From: an uncultured Bacteroidales bacterium
GTDB taxonomy: Bacteria; Bacteroidota; Bacteroidia; Bacteroidales; Muribaculaceae
Direction: 5' to 3'
NCBI GenBank assembly: GCA_902779125.1
Contig: CACZAC010000002.1
Location: forward strand, 1 to 64,000
Length of the DNA: 64,000 bases
Shown: positions 1 through 7,650 of the stretch, piece by piece
How the letters are laid out: every line of letters starts with the position of its first letter
Position numbering within the stretch: the first letter of the stretch is position 1
Translations under genes and position numbers: made by a program
Notes under the pieces: generated by a model
Database searches by the model: none
What the model saw: only the letters and a program-made list of their open reading frames with translations
What the model was told of the DNA's origin: nothing

Positions 1-9
1 TAAAAACGA

Positions 10-36
10 GTAAACCGCTATAAATTAGCGGTTTAC
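10..36 (-). terminator. Probable intrinsic terminator after mnmE
   Basis: A perfect 11-bp inverted repeat (GTAAACCGCTA, 5-base loop, TAGCGGTTTAC) lies 40 bp past the mnmE stop. Read on the minus strand the stem is followed after a few bases by a run of five T, the form of a Rho-independent terminator. It is symmetric enough that it could also serve a convergent gene beyond the window. Confidence 0.6.
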
Positions 37-76
37 TTCAAGTCGTTCAAAGTTGTTCGGAGTTGTTTCTAAGGCT

Positions 77-1474
77 CTACTTTCCGATGCAGAAGTGGGT
101 GAAGATTTCGCCGAGGATGGCGTCGGTGGTGATTTCGCCGGTGATTTCGCCAAGCCAGTGGAGGCATTCGCGGATGTCCTGGTCGAGGAGGTCGCCGCTG
201 AGGCCGCTGTCGAGGCCGTCGATGGCGCGAGCGATGGCATCTCGGGCATGCGTCAGGGCTTGGTAGTGACGGGCGTTGGTCACGATGACGGCATCGCTGT
301 CCACATCGGGCAGAGAGGCGGTCTCGACGATGAGATTGCGCAGGGACTCGATGTCGCTTTCGCTTTTGGCGCTGATGGCTACGACTTGTGCACCCTCGGG
401 CAGGATGTCGTTCAGCTCACTTCTCGCGGCGACATCGTCGTCAAGATCGGTCTTGTTGAGTATGGCAATCAGCGCCTTGCCTTCGCAGCGGTTGAGGATG
501 TCATGTGCCATGCTGGTGTCGGCGCTCGTGACGTCAACGACCCAAAGCACAACGTTGGCCTTGTCGATAGCCTGCCATGTGCGCTCGATGCCCATCCGCT
601 CGACAGTGTCGCTCGACTGGCGGATGCCTGCCGTGTCGATGAAACGGAACAGCGTTCCGCCCATGAAGACGGTGTCCTCGATAGTGTCGCGTGTGGTGCC
701 GTGAATGTCACTCACCAGGGCGCGGTTGTCACGCAACAGGGCGTTGAGCAGGGTTGATTTTCCTGCATTGGTCTGGCCCACGATGGCGACGGGCAAACCA
801 TTGCGAATGGCGTTACCATCTCTATAACTGTCGGCCAAGCGACTGATGAGCGTGTGGATTTCCCTAGCCAGGTCGGTTACCTCGCTACGGTCAGCAAAGG
901 TCACATCCTCCTCGCTGAAGTCGAGTTCCAGTTCAATCAGTGCCGTGAAATGCAACAATTTGTCACGCAGTTTCTTCAACTCATCACTGTAACGACCTCG
1001 CATCTGGTTCATCGCTACATGATGGGCGGCACGGGACTGAGCCTCGATGACGTCGGCGACAGCCTCGGCCTGCGACAAGTCCATGCGACCGTTGGCAAAG
1101 GCGCGACGCGTGAATTCGCCAGCAGCAGCATGGCGACAGCCCGCATCAATCAGCGTCTGAACGACTTGTTGCTGAATCCATGTCGAGCCATGGCAAGCAA
1201 GTTCCACGACATCCTCACCAGTAAATGAGTTGGGTGCCTTAAATACGGTCAATACTGCCTCATCAAGCATATCGCCCTTGGTATCTACCAAGTGACCCAA
1301 GTGGACGGTGTGTGAAGCCATCTCGGCAAGGGGCTTGCCTTGCCAGCGGCGCTGTACGATGTCTAGCGCCTCGGGACCACTGACGCGAACTACCGCAATA
1401 CCGCCACGGCCCGCAGGGGTCGAAACGGCGCAGATGGTGTCACCCGTGAGTCCTGTCAATTCTGTAATGTTCAT
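77..1474 (-). CDS. mnmE: tRNA uridine-5-carboxymethylaminomethyl modification GTPase MnmE
   Basis: MnmE with MnmG installs the carboxymethylaminomethyl group at C5 of wobble uridine 34 in a set of tRNAs. The 465-residue product has the full family plan: an N-terminal folate-binding domain (residues 1-120), a helical domain, and an inserted GTPase domain with G1 GQTNAGKS (233-240), DTAG (280-283) and NKTD (340-343). It ends in CIGK, the conserved C-terminal Cys motif required for the modification. Length is normal for the family. The start overlaps the stop of the upstream nuclease gene by ATGA, so the two are probably co-transcribed and translationally coupled. Very confident. Confidence 0.97.
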   Translation of the reverse strand: MNITELTGLTGDTICAVSTPAGRGGIAVVRVSGPEALDIVQRRWQGKPLAEMASHTVHLGHLVDTKGDMLDEAVLTVFKAPNSFTGEDVVELACHGSTWIQQQVVQTLIDAGCRHAAAGEFTRRAFANGRMDLSQAEAVADVIEAQSRAAHHVAMNQMRGRYSDELKKLRDKLLHFTALIELELDFSEEDVTFADRSEVTDLAREIHTLISRLADSYRDGNAIRNGLPVAIVGQTNAGKSTLLNALLRDNRALVSDIHGTTRDTIEDTVFMGGTLFRFIDTAGIRQSSDTVERMGIERTWQAIDKANVVLWVVDVTSADTSMAHDILNRCEGKALIAILNKTDLDDDVAARSELNDILPEGAQVVAISAKSESDIESLRNLIVETASLPDVDSDAVIVTNARHYQALTHARDAIARAIDGLDSGLSGDLLDQDIRECLHWLGEITGEITTDAILGEIFTHFCIGK

Positions 1475-2370
1475 CGGCGTGGGTAATAAGCGGGCCAGTC
1501 TTTAATGTTCTGTTTGCTCTCGATGACGTTCTCGACGCCATCCTCTAGTTTGGCGAGGAAATCATATCCTGTCAGTGCCTCCACCTTGTCGATGGTGGTG
1601 GCATAGTTTGTCCAGCTGTTGGGCATGCCCTTGTTCTCCATCACGAAGGCGATAGCGCGGTTTTGCTCGGGTGAATACACCACCTTGAAAAAGCGTTCAG
1701 GCACTGCGATATCGATATCCTTGCCGATATACTCCATATCGTCGGAGAAGATAGGTCCCGTGAACACGATAAGCCTCTTGGCTGTTCTCGACCACTTGTG
1801 GACCGCTTCCTCGACATGACGCCACTCGCCATCATTCATTTCCTCGACCTGCGGGCAGATGTTGGTCATCAAGAAGCACTGCTCCATCGCGGTTTTGTTC
1901 CACCGCATGTCCATCGCCGGAGCCATGTGGCCGCGGGTGTAACCGCTATCTTTGTAATCCCACCAGTCGGGACATCCTTTCACGTTATAGTCCCGTTCAA
2001 ACTTATAGTTCGCACGGTTCTCGGCGTCATGCGAGTCGGCCATCGAGGTCATTGTGTTGGTCAGTTCATAGGCTACGCAGTTGGGCACATGGTAATGCTT
2101 ATTGAAATAGACCACAATCGCCTTGTAATGCACCGTCTGGTTGTCGAGGCGCCCCGGCAACTTCACATCGAGCAACGAGAGGTCGCCTGTTGTCTTGTAT
2201 TCCTTGCCCTCCTGATCGCCTTGTTTGTCATCGGCCGTCTGTTCGGTAGGCAAATCTTCGTTATAGGCACTCTTGTAGAACGAGTTCTTCTGGAACCCTT
2301 GATAGCCTGCCAGTGCCAGCAGCACCAGTGCCAACAGGTAATATAAAACTCTCTTCTGTTTCTTCTTCAT
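1471..2370 (-). CDS. DNA/RNA non-specific endonuclease (NUC family), membrane-anchored or secreted
   Basis: A beta-beta-alpha-metal (NucA/Serratia nuclease type) endonuclease. The catalytic motif RGHMAP sits at residues 146-151 with His148 as general base, and TNICPQ (169-174) supplies the metal-binding Asn. A basic N-terminus followed by a hydrophobic stretch (residues 8-23) makes a signal anchor or signal peptide, so the enzyme should act outside the inner membrane, probably in nutrient nucleic-acid breakdown. I chose the ATG at 2370: AAGGA lies about six bases upstream, and the longer frame (to 2394) would begin within the predicted promoter at 2392-2423. The stop overlaps the mnmE start by ATGA. 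Confidence 0.9.
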   Translation of the reverse strand: MKKKQKRVLYYLLALVLLALAGYQGFQKNSFYKSAYNEDLPTEQTADDKQGDQEGKEYKTTGDLSLLDVKLPGRLDNQTVHYKAIVVYFNKHYHVPNCVAYELTNTMTSMADSHDAENRANYKFERDYNVKGCPDWWDYKDSGYTRGHMAPAMDMRWNKTAMEQCFLMTNICPQVEEMNDGEWRHVEEAVHKWSRTAKRLIVFTGPIFSDDMEYIGKDIDIAVPERFFKVVYSPEQNRAIAFVMENKGMPNSWTNYATTIDKVEALTGYDFLAKLEDGVENVIESKQNIKDWPAYYPRR

Positions 2371-2391
2371 AATAATCCTTGTTTCTCGCTG

Positions 2392-2423
2392 CAAAGTTAC
2401 AGCAACCCAATGGAAAAATCAAA
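2392..2423 (-). promoter_or_regulatory. Bacteroidetes-type promoter for nuclease-mnmE
   Basis: On the minus strand TTTG (2420-2423) is followed after 20 bp by TAACTTTG (2392-2399), matching the Bacteroidetes -33/-7 pattern. It lies about 20 bp before the nuclease ATG at 2370 and just after the esterase stop, so the nuclease-mnmE pair has its own promoter. Confidence 0.75.
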
Positions 2424-2440
2424 TTTGTTTTTCCATCTTA

Positions 2441-3310
2441 CTATTTCACATATCGGGAGAAAAATTGCCACACTTCCTCACCCGTGTCGATGTCGCCATT
2501 GTGCCAGGAGTGGACGCCACCCACGACCTCATAGAGCCACACGTCACAGCCAGTGGTCGTGCTCGTGTAACGGTGCTTGATAATCGGGTGGCCATCGGCA
2601 CCCTGAAGGCTCTCTACACGCTCTATCGTCTCATGGGTGCAGCGGTTACGCGCAATCCAATAGCCGACGGCTACCGGAACGGGCAAATAGGCACCCCAGC
2701 CGCTCTTGTTGTCCATATCGCCTGTCCATTCCGACACGCGGTCCTCGGTGCCGTGGATTTCCATCAAAGGGATGGGGCGTGGTGCCTCCAGCTGCTCATA
2801 CATCCATGCCATCGTCAGACCGGCAATAGGGGCAACGGCTTTGAAGGTATTCTGCTTGCTGTAAGCCATCAGGTAGCACATCTCGCCACCGTTGGACATT
2901 CCTGTCAAGAAGGTGTTGTCGCGGCTCAAGCGGTAACGCTTTTGCACATACCGGGCGATGCGGCACAGGGACTTGACATCATCCACTTTCCACCCCTGCT
3001 GGAACGGATAGCCCACATTCCAGCTGGGTTCTCCCTGCGGGTCTTTCAGTCCTTGAGGAATGCAGACGGCAAAGCCGTGCCTGTCGGCAGCCGCCAACAT
3101 CGGGTTTTCGCGCCAGATACCTGCGCCATAGCCATGCAGGATGAACACTAGCGGCGCACCGTTCTTCACCCCGTCAGGCAGATACATGGCAAAGTGCCTC
3201 ATATAGCCATCAACCTTCACCGAGTCATCAACAAACTGTTCCGCTTGGCATGGCTGGAGTACAAAGGTTAAAAGCAGTGAAGCCAGGAGATGTTTAAGGT
3301 ACTGTTTCAT
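2441..3310 (-). CDS. Secreted alpha/beta-hydrolase esterase (PHB depolymerase/feruloyl esterase-like)
   Basis: A 289-residue alpha/beta hydrolase of the esterase PHB/LpqC-like group, which cleaves esters on polymers or carbohydrates. Residues 1-23 are a signal peptide ending near QAEQ. HG at 59-60 forms the oxyanion region, GMSNGG (137-142) holds the nucleophile Ser139, an Asp lies in HGTEDRVSEW and the catalytic His in GGVHSW near the C-terminus, so the triad is complete. The true substrate is not shown; a feruloyl or acetyl ester of dietary polysaccharide is an inference from the family. It starts 2 bp after the uraA stop and is probably the second gene of that operon. Confidence 0.85.
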   Translation of the reverse strand: MKQYLKHLLASLLLTFVLQPCQAEQFVDDSVKVDGYMRHFAMYLPDGVKNGAPLVFILHGYGAGIWRENPMLAAADRHGFAVCIPQGLKDPQGEPSWNVGYPFQQGWKVDDVKSLCRIARYVQKRYRLSRDNTFLTGMSNGGEMCYLMAYSKQNTFKAVAPIAGLTMAWMYEQLEAPRPIPLMEIHGTEDRVSEWTGDMDNKSGWGAYLPVPVAVGYWIARNRCTHETIERVESLQGADGHPIIKHRYTSTTTGCDVWLYEVVGGVHSWHNGDIDTGEEVWQFFSRYVK

Positions 3311-3312
3311 AT

Positions 3313-4509
3313 TTATTTGGATTGAGGAATCACAAGGTTAAGAATCACACCAGCAAGTGCCGACAGACCGATGCCGCTCAGCGAGAAGCTGCCCATCGGG
3401 AGGATGGCACCGCCGATGCCCAGCGTCAGCACCACGCTCACAATAATAATACTGCGCGTTTGGTTCAAGTCCACCTTATTGCTCACCAGATTCTGGATGC
3501 CCACCGAGGCGATGGAGCCGAACAACAGCAACATGATGCCACCCAGCACAGCGCTAGGGATGCTCTGCAACACGGCACTCAGTTTGCCGATAATCGAGAA
3601 GATGATGGCGGTTGCTGCTGCGATGCGGATGACTGCGGGGCTGGTGATGCGCGTAATCTGCATGGCACCGGTCACTTCGCTATAGGTGGTCACGGGAGGA
3701 CCGCCGAACAGGGATGCCGCCATACATGCCAGACCGTCACCCAACATCGTGCGGTGCAGTCCAGGGTCCTTGATAAAGTCCTTGTCGGCCACTGCGCCAA
3801 CAACATACACGTCACCGATGTGTTCAATTACAGGAGCGATGGCAACGGGTATCATGAACAAGAACGGTTCCCATGAGAACTGCGGCAACTTGAAATGGGT
3901 GATGCTCTGCGGTGGGGCAAACCAGGATGCGCTACCCACCGCCGAAAAGTCCACCAGTCCCATCATCCACGCCACGATATAGCCCACGACGAGACCGCAC
4001 ACCACGGGCACCAATTTGATGAGTCCTTTGCCCAAAATGAGGACGAGAATTGCCGTCAGAAGCGATATGAAAGCCAGGAGCCAGTTTTCCTGAGCCATGT
4101 TGACGGCGGCAGGCGCCAGCGACAGACCGATGCAGATGATGACAGGTCCAATGACGACAGGCGGGAACAGCCGTTCCAGCAGACGCCGCCCCTGCCACTT
4201 GATCAACGCCGACATCACAAAATAGACCAGCGCCACACCCATTATGCCAGCCAGGGTGCCTGGCATCCCCCATTGCTTGGAAGCCGAAATGATGGGAGCG
4301 ATAAAGGCAAAACTAGAGCCTAAAAAAATGGGCACCTTACCCTTGGTGACCATGTGAAAGATAAAAGTGCCGATGCCTGCGGTGAATAATGCTGCTGCCG
4401 GGTCAAGTCCCACAAGTAACGGGACAAGGACAGTGGAGCCAAAGGCTACAAACAGGAATTGAATGCCCACAATGGTTTTTCGGGCAGCGGTCAAATTGGA
4501 GGTTTCCAT
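3313..4509 (-). CDS. uraA: Uracil/xanthine permease (NCS2 family, UraA-like)
   Basis: A nucleobase:cation symporter of the NCS2 family with about 12-14 hydrophobic segments. The opening FLFVAFGSTVLVPLLVGLDP and the central VIEHIGDVYVVG, followed by GDGLACMAASLFGGPPVTTY, are hallmark UraA segments (substrate-binding and the conserved GGPPxTTY stretch). It takes up uracil, possibly other nucleobases. I prefer ATG 4509 over the in-frame ATG at 4533 because the predicted promoter would leave only about a dozen bases of leader for the latter; this is not certain. The esterase follows after 2 bp. Confidence 0.93.
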   Translation of the reverse strand: METSNLTAARKTIVGIQFLFVAFGSTVLVPLLVGLDPAAALFTAGIGTFIFHMVTKGKVPIFLGSSFAFIAPIISASKQWGMPGTLAGIMGVALVYFVMSALIKWQGRRLLERLFPPVVIGPVIICIGLSLAPAAVNMAQENWLLAFISLLTAILVLILGKGLIKLVPVVCGLVVGYIVAWMMGLVDFSAVGSASWFAPPQSITHFKLPQFSWEPFLFMIPVAIAPVIEHIGDVYVVGAVADKDFIKDPGLHRTMLGDGLACMAASLFGGPPVTTYSEVTGAMQITRITSPAVIRIAAATAIIFSIIGKLSAVLQSIPSAVLGGIMLLLFGSIASVGIQNLVSNKVDLNQTRSIIIVSVVLTLGIGGAILPMGSFSLSGIGLSALAGVILNLVIPQSK

Positions 4510-4550
4510 TGTTTTTCTCAGATCGGGTGTCATGACTTTGAAATCTGCTA

Positions 4551-4581
4551 CAAAGATAGTGCAAGCCGAACGGAATGCAAA
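4551..4581 (-). promoter_or_regulatory. Promoter for uraA-esterase
   Basis: TTTG (minus strand, 4578-4581), 19-bp spacer, TATCTTTG (4551-4558): a near-perfect Bacteroidetes housekeeping promoter placed about 40 bp before the chosen uraA start. Confidence 0.8.
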
Positions 4582-4744
4582 ACAAGAAACGATTTTTTTG
4601 ATTCTGCACTGCCTAAAAGTCCCCCTATCTTCAACCGTAGGTTAATGATTCAGCCATTCCAGCCTCCTACCCCACCACTAACGATTATGCCCAACTTGCT
4701 AGCGTTTTTCACTTGAACGGCTCAGGCGATACGGATTATTTGTG

Positions 4745-4752
4745 TAAATTTG
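4745..4752 (+). promoter_or_regulatory. -7 element for the MmcQ/AlkD pair
   Basis: TAAATTTG matches the TAnnTTTG -7 consensus and lies 48 bp before the ATG at 4800. No clear -33 TTTG is seen at the expected spacing. Confidence 0.55.
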
Positions 4753-4799
4753 CAGTGATGATGTTAGATTAATGAACTGTTGAGAGATTGACAGAGAAA

Positions 4800-5156
4800 A
4801 TGAACATCGAGGAATTCAGAGAATATTGCCTGTCGCTGCCTGGCGTCACCGAGGCGACCCCGTTTGAGAAATTCTCGCGCGGGAAGTTCACTATCCTCGT
4901 ATTCTATGTGAGCGGTCACATGTTCTGCTACTTCAACATCGATGATTTTAACGCCATCACCATCAAGTGCGACCCCGCCGAAATGGCAGAACTGAAAGAG
5001 CGGTATCAGGCCATCGGGGAGCCATTCAACGGTGACAAGCGGTATTGGATTAGCGTTCAGTTGGGACAGGATGTGACCGACGATGAAATCAGAGCATTGG
5101 TGAGCAAATCGCACCAATTGGTTGCCAACAAATACAAGACAAAGAATAAAAGATGA
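4800..5156 (+). CDS. MmcQ/YjbR family protein
   Basis: A small single-domain protein of about 118 residues matching the MmcQ/YjbR family (cyclic alpha/beta fold similar to DNA-binding double-wing proteins; true function unresolved). Family features visible are the opening MNIEEFREYCLSLPGVTE, the central strand-rich part, and CDPAEMAELKERY ahead of the C-terminal WISVQLG and helix. A TTG at 4788 is in frame, but ATG 4800 gives the conserved N-terminus, so I use it. Its stop overlaps the start of the next gene by ATGA, indicating translational coupling with a DNA alkylation repair protein. Confidence 0.88.
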   Translation: MNIEEFREYCLSLPGVTEATPFEKFSRGKFTILVFYVSGHMFCYFNIDDFNAITIKCDPAEMAELKERYQAIGEPFNGDKRYWISVQLGQDVTDDEIRALVSKSHQLVANKYKTKNKR

Positions 5157-5902
5157 CAGCTAAGGAGATTATCGGGTATATGGAGTCGCTGCAGAATGAG
5201 AAGCAGCGGCAGGTGTTGATGGGGTTCTTCAAGACGGGTCCTGGAGAGTATGGCGAGGGTGACCAGTTCCTGGGGCTGAAAGTGCCGCAGACGCGCGAAG
5301 TGGTAAAGTTGGCGGTTGCCGACACGCCGCTTGACGAGATACCCGAACTGCTGATGTCGAGGTGGCACGAGGTGCGCCTGTGCGGGCTGCTCATGCTGGT
5401 CGATAAATTTGGCAGATTGGCGAAAAAACGTCTAGAGAACGACGAGACCGCTATCCGGGGACGCGACGAAATCGTAAAGATGTACCTGAAGTATGCCGAG
5501 CAGGCCAATAACTGGGACCTGGTCGATTTGTCGGCACCCAAGATTCTTGGCATCTGGTTGCTGTTGCCCTCCCGACTGGGTGACAAACGCGAAATCATGG
5601 ATGCCTTGGCGGCAAGCCCTTGCCTGTGGCGCCAGCGCATGAGCATGGTGAGCACCTGGAAGACCACCCAGCAGGGAGACCCGTCATGGTGCCTGCGCTA
5701 TGCCGAGTGGCATCTGCATCACCCGCATGACTTGATGCATAAGGCGGTAGGCTGGATGCTGCGCGAGGTGGGCAAGCGGTGTAGCATGGACCTGCTGCGC
5801 CAGTTCCTAGAACGTCATGCCCACGAGATGCCGCGCACCGCCCTGCGCTATGCCATCGAACAGATGTCCGATGACGAGCGCAAATACTGGATGAAGGCTT
5901 GA
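5153..5902 (+). CDS. DNA alkylation repair protein (AlkD-like HEAT repeats)
   Basis: A 249-residue all-helical protein of the AlkD/AlkC-like glycosylase superfamily, which removes N3- and N7-alkylated purines. HEAT-like helices run through the whole chain, and segments such as WHEVRLCGLLMLVD, NNWDLVDLSAPKILG and HKAVGWMLREVGKR are typical of the family; the Trp and Asp in NNWDLVD correspond to the conserved DNA-facing residues. Length is normal. Coupled to the preceding MmcQ/YjbR gene by a 4-bp overlap, suggesting the two proteins are made together, perhaps for repair of alkylated DNA. Confidence 0.9.
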   Translation: MTAKEIIGYMESLQNEKQRQVLMGFFKTGPGEYGEGDQFLGLKVPQTREVVKLAVADTPLDEIPELLMSRWHEVRLCGLLMLVDKFGRLAKKRLENDETAIRGRDEIVKMYLKYAEQANNWDLVDLSAPKILGIWLLLPSRLGDKREIMDALAASPCLWRQRMSMVSTWKTTQQGDPSWCLRYAEWHLHHPHDLMHKAVGWMLREVGKRCSMDLLRQFLERHAHEMPRTALRYAIEQMSDDERKYWMKA

Positions 5903-5922
5903 AACAGCTAAGAAGGCTTGTA

Positions 5923-6822
5923 CTATTCCATTATCTCAGGCTGGTCCATTGATGTGGGTTGGTCCTGCACTAAGGGTTCGCCCATCGTTGCGGGTTCTTC
6001 CATCGGTAGGGGTTGACCCATTACTACCGGTTCCTGCGGTACAGTGAGTGGCAGTTTCTTGTATTGCTGTGCAAACACATAAATCACGACAATGCCAACA
6101 AGCAACAGCACCAAGTTGACAGGCGGCGAGTAGGGGCTGGCGCCAGTCTCATCGTTGGTGAGCAGAAAGGCTACCGTAGATACTGTGTTGTTCAAAGCGT
6201 GGACAAAGATGCAGTACCAGATGTTGCGGGTGCGGTAATAAATCCAACCCATGAATATACCTAACGTCAATGCTATGATACCCTGAATCAAATTCATGTG
6301 AACGATGGCAAATGCCAAAGCCGATAGCACAATGGCAAACCAAGGGCTACGGTCTTTCTTCTCCAGCAACTTTCGCTCAATCGTGCCCCTGAAAATACCC
6401 TCCTCCAATAGCGGAGCCAGAACACACACGCTGATGATACCCAGAGGGTTCTTAGACATTTCACCAATATCTTTCAGGAATTCCAAATCCCATTCAAACT
6501 GGGGCACGTAAGTCTGAATAAAAGTAGCAATAATTACAAATCCGACCCAGCCAACAGCTGCCCACAAGAGGAAGCGATAGGTATCAGGGTCCTTGATGAA
6601 ACTGTAGTCACACCATTTGCGCTTCCAGAAGACGAAGAGCGGGAGCAACTGAGAGCCCAACATCATAATGACCAATGACCATGTATTCGTACCTAAAGTC
6701 TCGGCTGAGATGTCCCCATGATTAAGCGCAATCTCAATAATCAACGCAGGAAACATCAACAGAATGGCCCCGACTATAGACAAGCCAAAATAAATCAGTA
6801 CATACTTTAAAACCGTTTTCAT
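5923..6822 (-). CDS. CPBP-family intramembrane metalloprotease (CAAX protease-like)
   Basis: A multi-span membrane protein with the three motifs of the CPBP/Abi glutamic-type intramembrane protease family: EEGIFR (residues 140-145), FAIVH (171-175) and HALNN (208-212). Family members cleave prenylated or other membrane substrates; bacterial ones are often linked to bacteriocin immunity, but no bacteriocin gene is adjacent. The last 40 residues after the final span are an unusual hydrophilic tail with imperfect repeats of a short P-M/Q-x-x-P-type unit (MGQPLPMEEP, MGEPLVQDQP, MDQPEIME), absent from the core family. It converges on the AlkD gene with a 20-bp gap. Confidence 0.9.
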   Translation of the reverse strand: MKTVLKYVLIYFGLSIVGAILLMFPALIIEIALNHGDISAETLGTNTWSLVIMMLGSQLLPLFVFWKRKWCDYSFIKDPDTYRFLLWAAVGWVGFVIIATFIQTYVPQFEWDLEFLKDIGEMSKNPLGIISVCVLAPLLEEGIFRGTIERKLLEKKDRSPWFAIVLSALAFAIVHMNLIQGIIALTLGIFMGWIYYRTRNIWYCIFVHALNNTVSTVAFLLTNDETGASPYSPPVNLVLLLVGIVVIYVFAQQYKKLPLTVPQEPVVMGQPLPMEEPATMGEPLVQDQPTSMDQPEIME

Positions 6823-6985
6823 AACTTTTCGTTTTTATGTTGTTATTTTTTATCTTTTACCCATTAGACGCAGGCGGGGTGCAATAAACTACAAAAAAAC
6901 GAGAAAAAAACGCGCGAGAAATAAAAAACAGTCTTATATCAGCGATTCGGCCGATGCTCTGGCAAGGGGTGACGCCGTTGGATGT

Positions 6986-7594
6986 CTATTTCTTGGATTT
7001 TAAGCGTTTATACTCGTCATTGGCCCATTTGGTTATCCGGTCAAGTGGATACAGTGAACACCTGAAATTGATATTTTCTATTTTTTTAGGGTCGGTCACG
7101 TGATTGTGACAAGCGAGGCATTTCCAGGTCCCGTCGGGCAGCAGCGACATCTTGTAGCGGTGGCACTTGCCGCAACGTGGACTGGGATGCGTCCAGCAGT
7201 CGCAATTCAGGCAATGGACGAAGCCATCCTCATAGACCTCGGTGTTATCACTACCGCACTTGAGGCAAAGGACCTGTTCTTCTTCATATACTTCATCTTC
7301 CTCATCCGCTACTTCATCCACTATCTCTACTTCCCTCACAGGGGGGATGATGCGGTCATTATAGAAGTTGGTGCCGCAATACAGGCAAGAGTAAGTGCCA
7401 TCAGTCAGCAACATGGCGGACCAACTCCCGCAGCGGGGACACCGGGCATGAATGGGGATATAATCCGGACCGGGATCGCCAGAGCTCTCAGCGTCGACAT
7501 AGTCGATGCTATCGTCCTCATCAAAATACTCAGGCAGTTCACCCGTATTCTGGTGATAATCATAGTCCTGCCACATTTCTTCATCGTGCGTCAT
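6986..7594 (-). CDS. Triple zinc-ribbon protein of unknown function
   Basis: I do not recognise a named family. The 202-residue product has an acidic N-terminus (about 45 residues rich in D/E/Y), then three CxxC...CxxC zinc-ribbon modules of similar build: CPRCGSW...CLYC, CLKCGSD...CLNC and CGKCHRY...CLAC. Each contains a G-T/F-Y/W-x-C strand (DGTYSC, DGFVHC, DGTWKC), so the modules look like internal duplicates. The C-terminal 40 residues are basic. No signal peptide, so cytoplasmic; RNA, DNA or protein binding is possible. It starts 56 bp after the FAD dehydrogenase stop and may share its transcript. Confidence 0.7.
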   Translation of the reverse strand: MTHDEEMWQDYDYHQNTGELPEYFDEDDSIDYVDAESSGDPGPDYIPIHARCPRCGSWSAMLLTDGTYSCLYCGTNFYNDRIIPPVREVEIVDEVADEEDEVYEEEQVLCLKCGSDNTEVYEDGFVHCLNCDCWTHPSPRCGKCHRYKMSLLPDGTWKCLACHNHVTDPKKIENINFRCSLYPLDRITKWANDEYKRLKSKK

Positions 7595-7650
7595 ACAACA
7601 CTATATACTTTATCTTTGGTTATTTAAATGTCAAGGCAGTACCCTTGTTG

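Noticed and set aside
53-757. Plus-strand open frame opposite mnmE
   Set aside because: Shadow of mnmE, whose GTPase motifs and CIGK end are unambiguous.
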